A stretch of 64,000 nucleotides of DNA. It comes from Trametes villosa. Lineage: Eukaryota; Basidiomycota; Agaricomycetes; Polyporales; Polyporaceae. Positions 39,118 through 58,587 of the stretch are shown here, in pieces (positions within the stretch are counted from its first letter, which is position 1; each line of letters begins with the position of its first letter). The position numbers and the translations under genes were made by a program. The notes under the pieces were generated by a model. It was not told the DNA's origin, did no database searches, and was given only the letters and a program-made list of their open reading frames with translations. Location: NCBI GenBank assembly GCA_002964805.2, contig PUDQ02000001.1, forward strand, positions 5,542,001 through 5,606,000, written 5' to 3'.

Positions 39118-40086
39118 TTAATAGTAAGTGCAGTCGGATGTATACCCGCGCTACATCGCTCCGTCAACGCTGTCTCTGATTGGCGACCAGGTTAGCTACA
39201 TACAGCGCATAAACGCCGTAGGGGGAGACAGGTCCGTAGAGGAGACCTATGATACAGCCGTTTTCTAGGACTCCGGAGCTCCTCCTTGGACTTGACTGTT
39301 GCACGTTACTCTCCTCGAAGCCCGGGCGTCCCGAAAGTAAGCGCAAGAGGAGAAGCTGGAGCGCCAGCAGCGAGTGATGGCACGGACGACACCCGGCGAG
39401 TCTGGGACGGTGGTCAATCGACCCCGGTCGGCTAGTTCCGCTACGCCTCCCCATCAGTGCATGAGTAGATCTTCGTGGTGGCTGTACTCGCGGGGAGGGC
39501 GCACCTGCGTTGATTTCGGGCCCTTTGCAAGCTCGCGTACGGGCGCTGTCTCGTCGCGACGGTGCTCTCCAGGACTGTCGCAGATACCCCGCAACCGGGC
39601 CTGCCAGAAATGGACCGAATCTCACGGCGCTCTCTGGCATCAACGAGACATTACACAACGAACACCGTGCCGACACCGTGCTGGTAAGCACACGCCCCGC
39701 CCCAACGTATCGCATGTCTAATATCCCTTGTACTCGTCGCACAGCAATCAAATTCAGCCGCCTCCGTTCCTGTGCGTGCTTACAATGCCGCGCAGACGCC
39801 GTTCCCCGCGAGGCGCGCGCACGCCGTCGCGTAGCACCGTGCCCTGTCCGAGCTCACCAGGGCGCACCTTCTAGCGTCGCGGCTGTGCTGCACTCGCGCT
39901 ATACCTCGGGGCGTGCACGCAAGATGCCCCCCGGGGCGCGCGGTATATATGCGTCCTCGCGCCAACCGGAAAGGCCACCTCCGCGGTTCCCCTCTTTTCC
40001 TTCTCCTTACTTCAGTCTCGTGGAGGCACCTCCCTAATCCCAGGCCGTAGCTTCTTCCCCTTCTCTTCGCTTCGCAGTTTTCCAAG
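39118..40086. other. Intergenic, with GC-rich promoter near the 3' side
   Basis: 39118-39780: no gene; the minus-strand open frame here lacks an ATG and shows no family. 39900-40086 contains a TATATAT at 39944-39950, 137 bp before the next ATG, followed by CT-rich DNA (40000-40075), a typical fungal promoter layout. Confidence 0.5.
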
Positions 40087-41744
40087 ATGCGTTTCGCTAC
40101 GAACCTCCTCACGTTTGTCCTCTCCGCGACCGCGCTCGTGTCGGCGAGTGCTATCGAGCGCAGCAACCCGACGGTCAAGATGTTGACCAAGGCGTCGTCA
40201 CGCCGCCCCGACGGTGCCGTCTACTGTAAGTTTCCTGCCCTTGCAGGGTATAAACGATAGTCATCTGATTGACGCGAATAAAATCTAGTCATTACGAACG
40301 AGCCCCAGGAGAACGTCATCATCACGGCGAGCATTGGTTCTGACGGGAACCTGGTGCGTGAAGCCGCTCTTCAGCTGTGGACATCCCTCTCATATCACGC
40401 TCTTCAGAGGCTCGACAGGGCTGTCCCTTCCGGCGGCCGCGGTCTTCACGGTGTCACCGCCAACGCCGGCAACACGGGTGTCGACGGTCTGTTCTCTCAG
40501 AGCGCGATTGTTGCGTCGGCTAAGGGTAACGTCCTTGCCACCGTGAACGTAAGAGCAGTCATTTCGGGTAGCAAGACACGTCTGACGCGCACTATAGTCG
40601 GGCTCGAACACCGTTTCGTTGTTCTCGATCGACCCCCGCAAGCCGACGAACATCACTCCTCTCGGCGACCCCGTGTCCACCGAGGGTGAGTTCCCCTCGT
40701 CGGTCGCCTTCAACAAGGACGGCAGCCGTCTTTGCGTCCTGAACGGCGGTGCAATCAACGGTGTCAAGTACGTATATAGCTACAGCCCGCCCGTCTAACT
40801 TGCTAACGCGAGTGTGCTGTAGCTGCTTCACCGTCGACAAGAAGCTCGGACTCGTCCAGATCCCGAATGCGCTCCGCACGCTCGGCTTCAACCAGACCAC
40901 GCCCGCAAACGGCCCGCCCGGCACGCTCAGCCAGATCATCTTCTCCGAGGACGAGACGAAGCTGTACGTGTCCTTCAAGGGCACCGCGACCGCGCCCGGC
41001 TACCTGCTCTCGTGGGACATCCAGAAGGACGGCTCGCTCGCCGCGCAGCACAACCAGATCGCGCTCGCGCAGGGCGGCATGGTCGCGTTCGCGCTCTCGC
41101 CGATCCCGAACCAGAACGCGTTCTTCGTCGCGGACCCCGGCGTCGGCTACGACATCGTCGACCTCAGCGGCAAGGGTCGCAACGCGGCGGTCGCGGTCCC
41201 CGGCCAGATGGCGGCGTGCTGGTCGGCGTACAGCCCGAAGACTGGCAACTACTACGCGATCGACGTCGCTGCGAACGCGATCTACGAGGTCAAGCTCGAC
41301 GGCAACCTGAAGGGCACTGTCGTCGGGGTAAGTTCTTCTCGGCTTAGGCTGCTTCAGGAAGTGTCAACCTAACATGATTTGCCCCTGTAGAACCACACCG
41401 TCCCTGCTGGCACCTCCCCCATTGACGGCCAAGTCGCTACCGTTCGCGGCAAGGAGTGAGTCGTCATCTTGTACCCTAGTTGGTAGAAGCTGACATGGGT
41501 CCTACAGCTACCTCTACGTCCTCGGTGCCAACGCGACTTCCGTCGAGGTGTTCGCTCTCGGTGGCTCCGGCCAGGCGCAGCGTCTCAACGCTGTCAACCT
41601 CGCCCCCTCCGCTCGTGCTGCAGGCGTCCCCATCAGTGAGTTTCAGCACCCCCAGTCGCACCAGAGTATCTTGCTAACATAACCTTTGCAGTCCCCGCGA
41701 ACCTCCAGGGTATGGCTACCTACGTGACCTCGGCGGGGTGGTAA
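40087..41744 (+). CDS. Secreted 3-carboxymuconate cyclase-like beta-propeller protein
   Basis: Exons 40087-40225, 40289-40353, 40408-40548, 40598-40767, 40823-41327, 41391-41455, 41508-41635 and 41692-41744 sum to 422 codons, giving 421 residues. A signal peptide (MRFATNLLTFVLSATALVSA) is followed by propeller-like blades: FITNEPQENVIITASIGSDG, GNVLATVN then SGSNTVSLFSID, PSSVAFNKDGSRLCVLNGG and CFTVDKKLGLVQI. Next come IIFSEDETKLYVSFKG, YYAIDVAANAIYEVKLDG and YLYVLGANATSVEVFAL. This matches the lactonase/carboxymuconate-cyclase seven-blade family. Cytosolic homologues in ascomycetes lactonise carboxymuconate in the protocatechuate branch of the 3-oxoadipate pathway. The signal peptide here argues for an extracellular role, so the enzyme name is by fold only. 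Coding bias is strong, suggesting high expression. Confidence 0.85.
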
Positions 41745-42089
41745 CCGGCTGATTAGGGTATGGGTGTGCGCGCGCGGCGCGGAGTCTCGAACACGCATCT
41801 CTTAGCTACTATGGAACCGCATCTTTGTGTTGATAGCGGGACCGCACGGACTTCTTACGCATCTGCTTAACTTGTATCGAAACACTCACTAATAAACGTC
41901 TTTGATGGTCATGCTTCGAGTGTGTTCGTGTGGAGCCGCCAACGGGCCAAGCAAAGCGGCATATTGTATAATATCTTGTTGCGCAGTAGTACTCGTTCAT
42001 CCTAGGCTTCTGGATACAGTTAACCAAGCAGACGACATGTAGATGGGCACCGCTAAAACATTTCCCTTACATGAGGCGGTCAATATACG
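41745..42089. other. Convergent 3' region
   Basis: Between the stops of two convergent genes, 345 bp, AT-richer than the neighbours. A possible polyadenylation-type AATAAA lies at 41891. No gene. Confidence 0.45.
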
Positions 42090-43406
42090 TCATGCGTTCG
42101 TACTTCCCTTCGCGACACCACGCCCAGGACCAAACCCTCGTACCGCTCCTGCTCCCAGCATCGCTCCTCGATGTCCCGGCGCAAACCCGCGAGGCCCGTT
42201 ACCTCGCCCCCTGTGGAACGCCCCAATCCCTCGCGGACCGTGGAACCCTCGACCAACACCTCTTCCCCTCCCGCGTATGTGTGGTACACCGTGGACGTCG
42301 AGGTCCATCGGCGCGCCCTGCGCCCCGTCTGCAAACCCTCCTCTCCCGCCTCCGCGACCCACGTGACCCCGCGCGACGCGACCGCGCCCGTTTTGCAGCG
42401 GCCCGCGTTTCGCCCCGCGCCCGAACTGGATCGAAGACGGTACTAGCGAGAGCGAGTCCATCGCGCCCGCCAACGCGTCGTCCTCTTCGGAGGGTCGTGC
42501 GTCGCGCTCCTTGCCCTTCGCGGGGGAGCCCGGTATGCCCGCATTGGCAGATCGATCTATCGGCATCTTCTCGAGTAAGATTTGCTCCTCATCGTCGTCT
42601 GACAGGACGGCCGCGCTACTCTCGCGGGGAGCTTGTGTGGCCTCCATCGCTGTCTCTTCATCGTCGTCTTCGTCTTCGTCAGCCGCGCCGTTCTCGCGCG
42701 GCTGCCAGGGGCGGCGCAGGAGGCTCGCGCCCTCGCCCCAGCGCTTCAGCAGCCCGCCAACACCTTTGTTCGTGACCGCGAAGAAGTATTCCTTAGGATA
42801 CCCGTGCGCTTGGATGAGATGCAACCTGCGCGTTTTGGGTGTGGAGAAGCGACGCGAACACGAGGCTAGGTGACATGCAAACTACGCGCGCAATTTTGTA
42901 GGATGTTAGCACGATTTAATAAAGGGATGGATGGTACACGCACAATCTTCTCGCCGCGTTCGCGGCGGACTGCCGCAAGTGGGTCATGACACTCCGTCTG
43001 GTGCTGCGGCAAACGGAACAGGCAGTTAGCGTGACGTTCCATACTCACTCTGCGGTAGAGGGGCTGCGGCACCGCCCACAGAGTAGCGAACAAAGGCACT
43101 CACCAGCTCGAGCAGCCTCGCGTCGGGGAACACGCACCCACAGCCCGGCTGCTCACAGACATGCGCATGGTACATAGCATAGTGCGCCTCCAGCTCGCGC
43201 GTGTCTACGAGGGACGTAGGTTTGTTCGGGGGATTGCACGTCGGCGGCAGTGTGCAGAGGATGTGGCTGGAGGTGGACGGCTCGCCCGCGCCCGGTGGTG
43301 GCGTCGCGCTCGTGCGCGCCGCCTTGAACGTCGGAGAAGGCGTTGGGGAAGGTGACGGCGAGTCGTCCTGCGCTTGAGGAGACCTGGCCCGTTTGAAGGA
43401 AGACAT
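42090..43406 (-). CDS. ZNF511-like C2H2 zinc-finger protein with Gly/Arg-rich tail
   Basis: Nuclear zinc-finger protein resembling animal ZNF511. Exon 1 (from ATG 43406, MSSFKRARSPQ) has a first finger-like unit, CTLPPTCNPPNK followed by LEAHYAMYH, and a second, HVCEQPGCGCVFPDARLLEL splicing to HQTECHD. After AAVRRERGEKI, a small intron leads to the third finger, FACHLASCSRRF with HLIQAHGYPKEY; three C2H2 units in this order and spacing match the ZNF511 pattern. The C-terminal half is specific to this lineage: an acidic stretch (ADEDEDDDEE), then many RG/GRG repeats (GRGRVARGHVGRGGGRG, HIRGRGRGVGRG) that suggest RNA binding. Stop at 42090. Function not established; it is a conserved single-copy gene. 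Confidence 0.83.
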
Positions 43407-43704
43407 CGTGAGGCGGGAGGGGTGGTCGTGTGGGGTATCCGGCGAGGGAGGAGGAGGAGGAGGACAAGAGGGAGGTGATCGGCGTCTACCTTCGTGGCGC
43501 ACGTCTTCCGGCTTTCTCGGGCCGCCACTGGCTTTGCGCTGCAGCCTGGCTGCAGCACACAATGTCGCCATTGGGAGGCTTGCAAAGGTGATTGGGAACT
43601 GGAGGATACATATTACACTCCAAAATACACCGGATAACATAACAATAAACATAGCAGACGTCCTAGAACTACAACAGGCCACTCCCACATGATACAACAG
43701 CACC

Positions 43705-45030
43705 TCAGAAGGCCTCTGGAAGATCGGGGAGGGAACGGTTCAGGCTCTGTGAACGCCGGTTCATATCCTCATCATCCCCCTTGGTGGTGGTGACGTCGTG
43801 AACGAAGACCTCGAGCGGCATCGCGTGCGACTCGCGGCCAAGCGTCGCGGAGGTATCGACCCTCCCGCTGATAGGCCTACCGGCCTGCTTCGACGCCCGC
43901 GCCCAGGCGATGCTGTTTGGCCCGGGTTGGGATGCGTAGAACGAGTCGCCGTGGCGCTGATGGCCAACGCGCAGGATGACGATCGTGAAGATGATCCCAG
44001 TGAGGGGAACCGCCTACGTCCGAACGTCAGAGATCAGGGCAAGCATGGCGTACGTGATAAGGCGACGTACCATCTCGGACATGATCTCGAGCGCCGTCGA
44101 GCCGAACTCGAGCGTCATGACGAAGACGAAGAGGTACGCGGCGTTCATGAGGCCGCTCTCGAGGACGATGCGCACGACGGGGTTCAGGCGCGACTGAGAC
44201 GCGCTGTGCGGCGCGTCCCTGACCTGGCGGTCGATCGACCAGATGCGATACGCCAGCAGCGCTGTGCGAGGGAGGCGGTTAGTACACGACACCCTTCAAA
44301 GCTCGAGGCCCGATAGACGTACACGTCGCCAACGCATTTGCGACAAGACTGAGAGAGAAGAGGACTGTGAGCCAGTCGGACTCTGAGAGGATGTTCTGGT
44401 TGGGGAGATGGCTGTAGGCCCACATGGTGTAGGCCCCGGAACCTGGTCAACGTCAGAGCGAGTCGGGTGCATATAATGTGCAATGATACGAACATGTGCT
44501 GACAAGGGAGAGTATGACGGAGGGAACGATGATCCAGATCTTCTTGCCCCAGACGACCCAACACCGATAGTTCTAATAGCCGCATACCACCCATCAGTCT
44601 CCAACGGCAGAGATGGAGAGTAGCAAACATACCACAAATGAGTCCCCAATAAGGAGCGTGGTGATGAATATACAGTGCTTGGCAGTGAACAGCGGCTGCG
44701 TCACGTCCTCGAGGTACGCCAGCCTTGCCTCGCGCGGGTCGTGGCGGATGAACGCGACGAAGATGTTGGTGCAGTCCACGATGAAGCGGGTCGTGGCGAG
44801 GATGATGAGCAGGACGCCCGCGAGGACCATGGGCCAGCTGAGTGCAGTTTGCGGCCGCTTTCGCCGGTCGACCAGGTCGTATCCGCATACGCAGAAGAGA
44901 CAGAGGAAGATGCCTGACGAAGTCACAGATCAGCCTTGACGTTGGAAGGGAAGAGAGGCAAGGACTCACCGTAGAGAACGCCTTCCGCGGCAAGACCTGC
45001 GAGCTCGGCCGTGTCGATGAGGAGAGGCAT
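43705..45030 (-). CDS. Seven-helix integral membrane protein of an Agaricomycete family
   Basis: The ATG at 45030 starts MPLLIDTAELAGLAAEGVLY; exon 1 is 45030-44970 and exon 2 is 44913-44633. Helices: GIFLCLFCVCGYDL, MVLAGVLLIILATTRFIVDC, IFITTLLIGDSFV, then after a splice NYRCWVVWGKKIWIIVPSV (a family hallmark), LFSLSLVANALAT, AAYLFVFVMTLEFG and AVPLTGIIFTIVILRVG. The last helix is reached only by removing intron 44070-44014 (57 nt, GTACGT donor, phase 0); read straight through, the frame hits a TAG there and looks truncated. The cytoplasmic C-terminus ends SLNRSLPDLPEAF. The family is greatly expanded in mushroom-forming fungi and has no assigned function; a receptor-like role is only suggested by topology. 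Confidence 0.78.
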
Positions 45031-47165
45031 CTCGGGATCGTCTTAACGAGGCGGAAGGAGACAGGATCCTGCGAACTCAGGCCAATCTCGCGACGGCCAG
45101 AAGGTGGGCTACATCCCCCGCCGAGGGCCAATCCTAAGTATGCTGCCTGCCACAGACCCGGCAGCGCTATCCGCAGGCCGACCACAGAAGACGCTGGGAA
45201 CGCGGGGGAGGTGCATCCTGATATCCATCACGCGGAGCCGGATGTCTTCCTACAGTGTTCGCAGTCCAGCTGATGGAGTTGCAGGTGCCATGCGGCTATC
45301 CGAGGGCGAACTCGGGGGAGCATCCGTGCCATGGTATTCGGGCTACACAGTTCGCGGTGCGGATCTGCGATGCCGGCCGCGGGAAGCGTGATGAATTACG
45401 ACTACCCCCGGGGACAGAACCTGGAGAAGAGGGCATATTTTGTCAGCGATCCGGAGAAGAGAATGCGTTTGGATGCATCACTGACTGATGGAACGCCACT
45501 ATGGGCTACTGTCAAAGCCTACCGGGCGTTGCTGTGAACACAACATTGACATGGCGGTGTTTCCCCTAGTTCCCGGTCTCTCCCAGTGCCGGGTGCTGTG
45601 ACTCCCCCCCCCCATGTTACTCGTCCAGAAAAGCCTCATCAATATCGGCAGTTCAAGAACTAACACGGTCGTTGCCCTATCCTTGAAAGCGAAGTGTAAA
45701 GTTTCAGCACAACTCGGAGCAGTATATTTAGCGGTATTCTGTATGAATGGGTGCAAGAAGAGAAGCTTGAAAGGCTGCCATGACGCCTGTGAGTAGGTAA
45801 GAACACTTCTGAGCTGCGGCTGTGACATACCCTGTTCGGAGATTATGCAGGGCCTCTCGGTTGTGGGTGTCGGGAGAAAGGGAGGCAGCGGCCAAGTGTC
45901 CGCCCGTTAAGGCCGGCGGGCGCTTGATCAACGGTCTCCCCAAATGGAGATTTGGAACGTCCAGGAGTCGGTAAATATCCCTCTCTCCTGTACTTCCAGT
46001 CCCTTTGAGGTGCCCCGCCATGATCATAAGGACTGGCTCGAAACGAGTTCTAGCTCTACCCCCTCAACGCTTCTCATCCGAAGAACCAGGTCGTTGAAAC
46101 AGGCCACCCACTTGAAGGACATCATAGCACTGTCGCGGTGTTGAGTGGGCCCAAGTCAGCATGCCTCGGGCCTAGCAGTACAACAGCATACGAGGTGCGC
46201 ACCGTTGTACAGAACTATGAACTTTCTCGTACCGTGAAGGCCCTGGCACTCTGTGGCCAGCCGCTGCTGCCGAAGTACGCGGCCCACGGGAGGTGCTATG
46301 CCACACTCCCAGTGTAGAGAATCCAGGTGACACACTGACAAATGGCATGCTTGTTCATTGTGCCGTGGTAGTTCGTCATATGAGGTGTCGGCCGACAACG
46401 TTACGCTGGCGGCTGAGACATAGCCACATGCTGGCGAACAAGCTCTCCACCGCGGGAAGTGTCGCGCCCCTGACAGATCCCGGTCTCAGATAAACACGGA
46501 CTGGGTTAAGGCTATCAGTGCACGTTCGCGTGTGCTGTTAGTGTTACTTGAGCTCAGCTGATGCCAGCATTTTCATATTCAACTTCCCTGAAATGGGCCC
46601 ATCGCCTAGAAGGCCTATGGAGCAATACATTGACAGCATCAAGGTCAGGTTGCCGGCCGTACGAAGGTAACACTGACGAACCTTCCCGGCTTAGCACCAT
46701 CACCAGTGACACCGCTCGCCGCTGTTGAGAACCGAGGTACGTTGTTTGCAGCCTGTGGTATTGTGGTGCACGTCAGCGCGAGAGTGAACCGCGACGTGTT
46801 GAGCTACGAGTTCTTCCTATCTGCGGAGCGTGAGGGAGGGCACAAGAACTGTAGCCAGGATACTTGCTGATCACCGCGTTGGCTAGACAGGGCCACGCCG
46901 CTGCGACTTGCGCCCTTCCGAAAACCATGGCACCCTGGACCCACCTTATCCGAATGAGGACATCCTACTGTCCCCCTCGTCTGCCGGCAAGGATCGACAC
47001 CATGTTGCCGAGTCTACGCAGTGCCGCCGGGCTTACGAGGTCCTTCCGGGGTGAGTGTCAGTGCCTCAGTACGGTATAAAAAGGTCGGTATTGACTGGGG
47101 TCACAGCACTCAGCACCTCTCCAACGAACAGCTCGATTCGGCCTTCACATTCAACCACAGCACCG
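45031..47165. other. Long intergenic region, no gene seen
   Basis: About 2.1 kb. Open frames are short and unlike any family. It includes a C10 run at 45606-45615. 47070-47165 before the next ATG contains GTATAAAA (47071-47078), a TATA box about 93 bp upstream. Confidence 0.5.
47072..47078 (+). promoter_or_regulatory. TATA box of the TetX-like monooxygenase
   Basis: TATAAAA about 94 bp before the ATG at 47166; the region in between is pyrimidine-rich. Confidence 0.55.
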
Positions 47166-48353
47166 ATGGCCACCACACCCAGCCCTCGAATCGCCATCAT
47201 CGGCGGCGGTCCAGCGGGTCTCGTCGTTCTCCTCACCCTCACCAAGCGCGGCATTCCCGCCACGCTCTACGAGCGCGAGGTCGACAGCAACTCCCGTGCG
47301 CACCTCGGCGGCATGCTCGACCTCGAGTGGCACTCGGGCCAGCGCGCGCTGCGCGAGAACGGCCTCGAAGACGCGTTCCGGAAGCACTCGCGCCGCGACG
47401 CCGAAGAGACCAAGGTCTGCGGCAAGGACGGCGTCCCTGTCCTCCACATCGAGGAGTCCCACATCGACCCGCTCACGGGCGACCTCACCCAGGCCCGCCC
47501 TGAGATCGACCGCCGCGTCCTTCGCGAGCTCCTCCTGGATTCCGTGCCCAAGGAGTCGGTGAAGTGGGGCCACGCCCTCGCGTCCATCCGCCCGCTCGAG
47601 GGCGGCCAGCACGAGCTTACCTTCAAGAACGGCTTGGTGACTGTAGCGGACTTCGTCGTCGGCGCCGACGGCGCGCACTCCCGCGTCCATCCCCTCGTCT
47701 CCTCCGTTACCCCCCAGTACTATGGCATCACGGGCGCAGAGCTCTCGCTCGCCCCCTCCGTCGCAGCCCTTCCCGAGAACCGCGACATCAGTGACGGCGT
47801 AGGCAAGGGCAGCTGCTATGTCGCCGAGGACGAGACGGACATCGCGTTCCAGCTCAACGGGGATGGGCGCATTCGTGCGTACCTGTGGCACCGTGCACCC
47901 CTCGAGTGGACTCTTCCGCGCGACGCAAAGGAGGCGAAGAAGGTCATGCTCGAGATCTTCCCCGACAGGGCGCCGTGGGTCCGCAAGTTCATCGAGCAGG
48001 CGGACGAGAACGCGATCTACGTACGGCCGCTCTTCTATCTCCCCGTCGGCCATCGCTGGGAGCATAAGCCCGGCGTGACCGTCATCGGCGACGCTGCCCA
48101 TCTCATGGGTCCTTTCGCTGGCGCGGGCGCGAACCTTGCGATGCAGGACGGCATTGAGCTGGCGCTCGTCCTCGCAGAGGCGGTGTCGAAGGGCCTGGGG
48201 CGGGAAGAGAGAGAGGCTGCTGTGGCTGGGTTCGAGGAGGAGATGTTTGCCAGGGGAAAGAGGTTTGCGGCGATCACCGTCAAGAATTTGGAAATCGTCT
48301 TCAGTCCCGGTACTCCTCAGACTCTCGCTCAAGCTTGGCAGCATGAATCTTGA
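47166..48353 (+). CDS. FAD-dependent monooxygenase, TetX / salicylate-hydroxylase-like
   Basis: A 395-residue intronless class A flavin monooxygenase. The ATG at 47166 (context GCACCGATGG) gives MATTPSPRIAIIGGGPAGL, with the first FAD site at residues 9-18. Then come the Arg-containing R-A-H-LGGMLDLEWHSGQRAL region, the DG motif VVGADGAHSRVHPLV, and the second FAD site GDAAHLMGPFAGAGANLAMQDG. The motif set and the length without a thioredoxin-like C-terminus place it with TetX and related single-component hydroxylases, not with the phenol-hydroxylase paralogues next door. Lack of introns in an intron-rich neighbourhood may point to a retro-copy or horizontal transfer, but single-exon members are also common in fungi. 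GC-rich codon use is strong. Substrate unknown: aromatic acid or polyketide are possible. Confidence 0.88.
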   Translation: MATTPSPRIAIIGGGPAGLVVLLTLTKRGIPATLYEREVDSNSRAHLGGMLDLEWHSGQRALRENGLEDAFRKHSRRDAEETKVCGKDGVPVLHIEESHIDPLTGDLTQARPEIDRRVLRELLLDSVPKESVKWGHALASIRPLEGGQHELTFKNGLVTVADFVVGADGAHSRVHPLVSSVTPQYYGITGAELSLAPSVAALPENRDISDGVGKGSCYVAEDETDIAFQLNGDGRIRAYLWHRAPLEWTLPRDAKEAKKVMLEIFPDRAPWVRKFIEQADENAIYVRPLFYLPVGHRWEHKPGVTVIGDAAHLMGPFAGAGANLAMQDGIELALVLAEAVSKGLGREEREAAVAGFEEEMFARGKRFAAITVKNLEIVFSPGTPQTLAQAWQHES

Positions 48354-49065
48354 AGCGCGCTTACTACTTAGTAGGTAGCTAACTCAGCTACGACCCATCG
48401 TTTGAATCGCCACTCATCGATAAATGCTCTAATCTCACCAACGCTTGATAAACAGCTCGTTTGCTGAGCTGCTGCATAGACGAGAGAGAGTGCGCATGCC
48501 TGCGCATGTGCTGCGTGCAGAATATCGGCGGCGAACGCCGAATAGTGCGCCTGAACAGACGCCCATGATGCAGGCGAGGCCGTACCGTTGCGACTCGTAT
48601 GTCTTCCCATCCCTCCACGACGCGTCACTGGAATCATTACCTTTCGTGCTCAATGATCGGCTTGAAACATTTCTCAGACAGCTCATATGCGCCTATCTGA
48701 GAGCCTCAATAGCTTCCGTCATCAAAATCAACAACACAGCAGCGGTGGCTGAGCGCTGAGCCACCACCTGAGGTACAAGCACCCGTCCGAGCTCCACGCC
48801 ACTGGCAGATAGACACCGCTTAATTTCTCTTCACAAAAACGGTGCTATATAGGTGCGTCAATGAAGGATTTTACGTTGCTTGAGTGGGTCATCATGAGCA
48901 CGCCTCTGGAATCGACGGAGCGTCAAGGCTCGTAGTACTCAATCTCAATGCGACTGCCCCAGGCTGCAGCTGTGATCGTTCGGGCAAACAGCGGCGGGCA
49001 AGGAAATTGCCCGACGGAGGATTACCAGCATCTCTACAGCGCTGCGGTCAAAGGTACTGATACCT
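48354..49065. other. Convergent intergenic region
   Basis: Lies between the convergent stops of the TetX-like gene and FMO3. No gene recognised. Confidence 0.45.
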
Positions 49066-51848
<2,783 letters not shown>

Positions 51849-51916
51849 CTTCTGCTTCGTTCTGTTTTGACGTGAAGCGTCGTTCCTGTGGGAAGACATA
51901 CGACGGTCGGGCTGCA

Positions 51917-51922
51917 TATATA
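51917..51922 (-). promoter_or_regulatory. TATA box of FMO3
   Basis: TATATA within GCATATATAGCC, 69 bp before the FMO3 ATG. Confidence 0.6.
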
Positions 51923-52570
51923 GCCGTCGAAGCGCTGTGGCGGCGGCAAAGCTGGAGTAAGTTCAGAGCCCAGCAACGCTCGGCCTCATCTCTTGCCGTA
52001 AGGTACGACGATCGCCCGCACCTGACACCCTTACGCCCGATTCTCTGGCGGAGTACCGTACTGAACATGACGCGACGGTCGCAGACGGCCCTACCTATTT
52101 CCAACACATAGTGCGATGCCATCGGGAATGGGCGGCACAATCTCGAGGTATATGGTTTCGAGACTCGTAACGCCCAACGAGGCCGCAGTGCAACATGCGG
52201 AGATGCAAGGAGTTTAGACGGCCGAGGTGAGGTGCGACGCATCTAACACTCTCGTTCAGTCGCACGTCTTCTGAACGCCGCTGACCGGTGCGCATCGGAC
52301 AAATCCTCCTCCAGTGGTGAAGGTTCAAGGTCGCTTTACCGGCAACAATGATAAACGGTATTTCGCACACCTCTTCGAGGGGAAACGCGATCGCGCACCG
52401 CATCGCCAGATCAGTGGCAATGCGTCCAGAAGTCGCTAGATGACACAGGGACTTGTTCTACTCAATCACGACTTGCGGTACATGCGTATTCATCACCGAA
52501 AATGCCCGACCCTTATGCCTAAAAAATACAGCAGAGCCACAGAGGAATTGTACGTATGTCTACCCAAACA
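51923..52570. other. Intergenic between FMO3 and FMO4
   Basis: About 650 bp carrying the FMO3 promoter and FMO4 3' region. No gene seen. Confidence 0.5.
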
Positions 52571-55169
<2,599 letters not shown>

Positions 55170-55236
55170 AGCCTAGGACGCGCAGGTAGGGAGGCTCAGA
55201 AGGGGCTTCCGGAGCCCCTTTCTTCCTCACGGTCAG

Positions 55237-55242
55237 TATATA
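55237..55242 (-). promoter_or_regulatory. TATA box of FMO4
   Basis: TATATA within GTATATATGCC, 68 bp before the FMO4 ATG, essentially the same distance as in FMO3. Confidence 0.6.
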
Positions 55243-55862
55243 TGCCGGGACATCAGCTCTCGTCCCAGCACCGTCCAGGCGGCCGCAGGGCAGTGATAGA
55301 AGCTCGCACCGTGTCCAACGTCAATTCTGCAGCGTTCACGCCCTGTGGAGGGTGATTCCAGGAGCGCGAGAACTTAGTGGGACCGGAGGAGAGGACGCGC
55401 CATACCTAGCGGGCTAAGCCACGAGACAACGCTCCTTTCCCAGATGGACACCGAGACTTTGACATCGCGTGTATCGGGGGACGCGCTTCTCCCGGAGGCT
55501 ATAGCCTGGTAGAGACATGCCGGGAGAAATCCGGTAGGCCGAGAAGACGTCGTCGAAGGTCTGCACACTAGATGGCTTTGCAAAGGGTCCTGCTGATCCT
55601 AGGATGACCCCGTACGAATAATCAGTATAATGAATTCGTGTGGAGCGAACGAGATTCGCTCACCTTACCAGTAATCAGTGTCCGCCAAGGTATGAAGCGC
55701 GAGAAAGTGTAGGTAGTCCGACGGCGCCTTCGCGGACATCGTCGAAGTCTCATTAATCCGTGGCATTCAGTCACCCAGACACCTGTCGAGGCTCTAGCGA
55801 CAGTCTTATTTCCCAAACAGCGACCGAGATCTAGGCTAGCCTGGGTGATACCGCACATATAC
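55243..55862. other. Intergenic between FMO4 and FMO5
   Basis: About 620 bp with the FMO4 promoter and FMO5 3' region. No gene seen. Confidence 0.5.
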
Positions 55863-58507
<2,645 letters not shown>

Positions 58508-58581
58508 GAAGTTGTGCGAGGTACGGGGAAAGTGAGTGATGAATGTCTACGCTTGTGCCGGGCGTTCACTGTGGTATAGAG

Positions 58582-58587
58582 TATATA
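58582..58587 (-). promoter_or_regulatory. TATA box of FMO5
   Basis: TATATA within GAGTATATAAGC, 75 bp before the FMO5 ATG. Confidence 0.6.

Noticed and set aside
39164..39751. 195-codon minus-strand frame after the F-box gene
   Set aside because: Starts with TTG, has no ATG at its 5' end, no domain and mixed composition.
43705..44070. Apparent premature TAG before the last helix of the seven-helix protein
   Set aside because: A 57-nt intron with a GTACGT donor and TAG acceptor in phase 0 removes the stop and joins SEM to AVPLTGIIFT, the expected family sequence.
45600..45620. Poly-C run
   Set aside because: Homopolymer in featureless intergenic DNA; may be a sequencing length artefact.
47151..48344. 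397-codon antisense open frame opposite the TetX-like gene
   Set aside because: Shadow of GC-rich coding on the plus strand; no domain and no start context.
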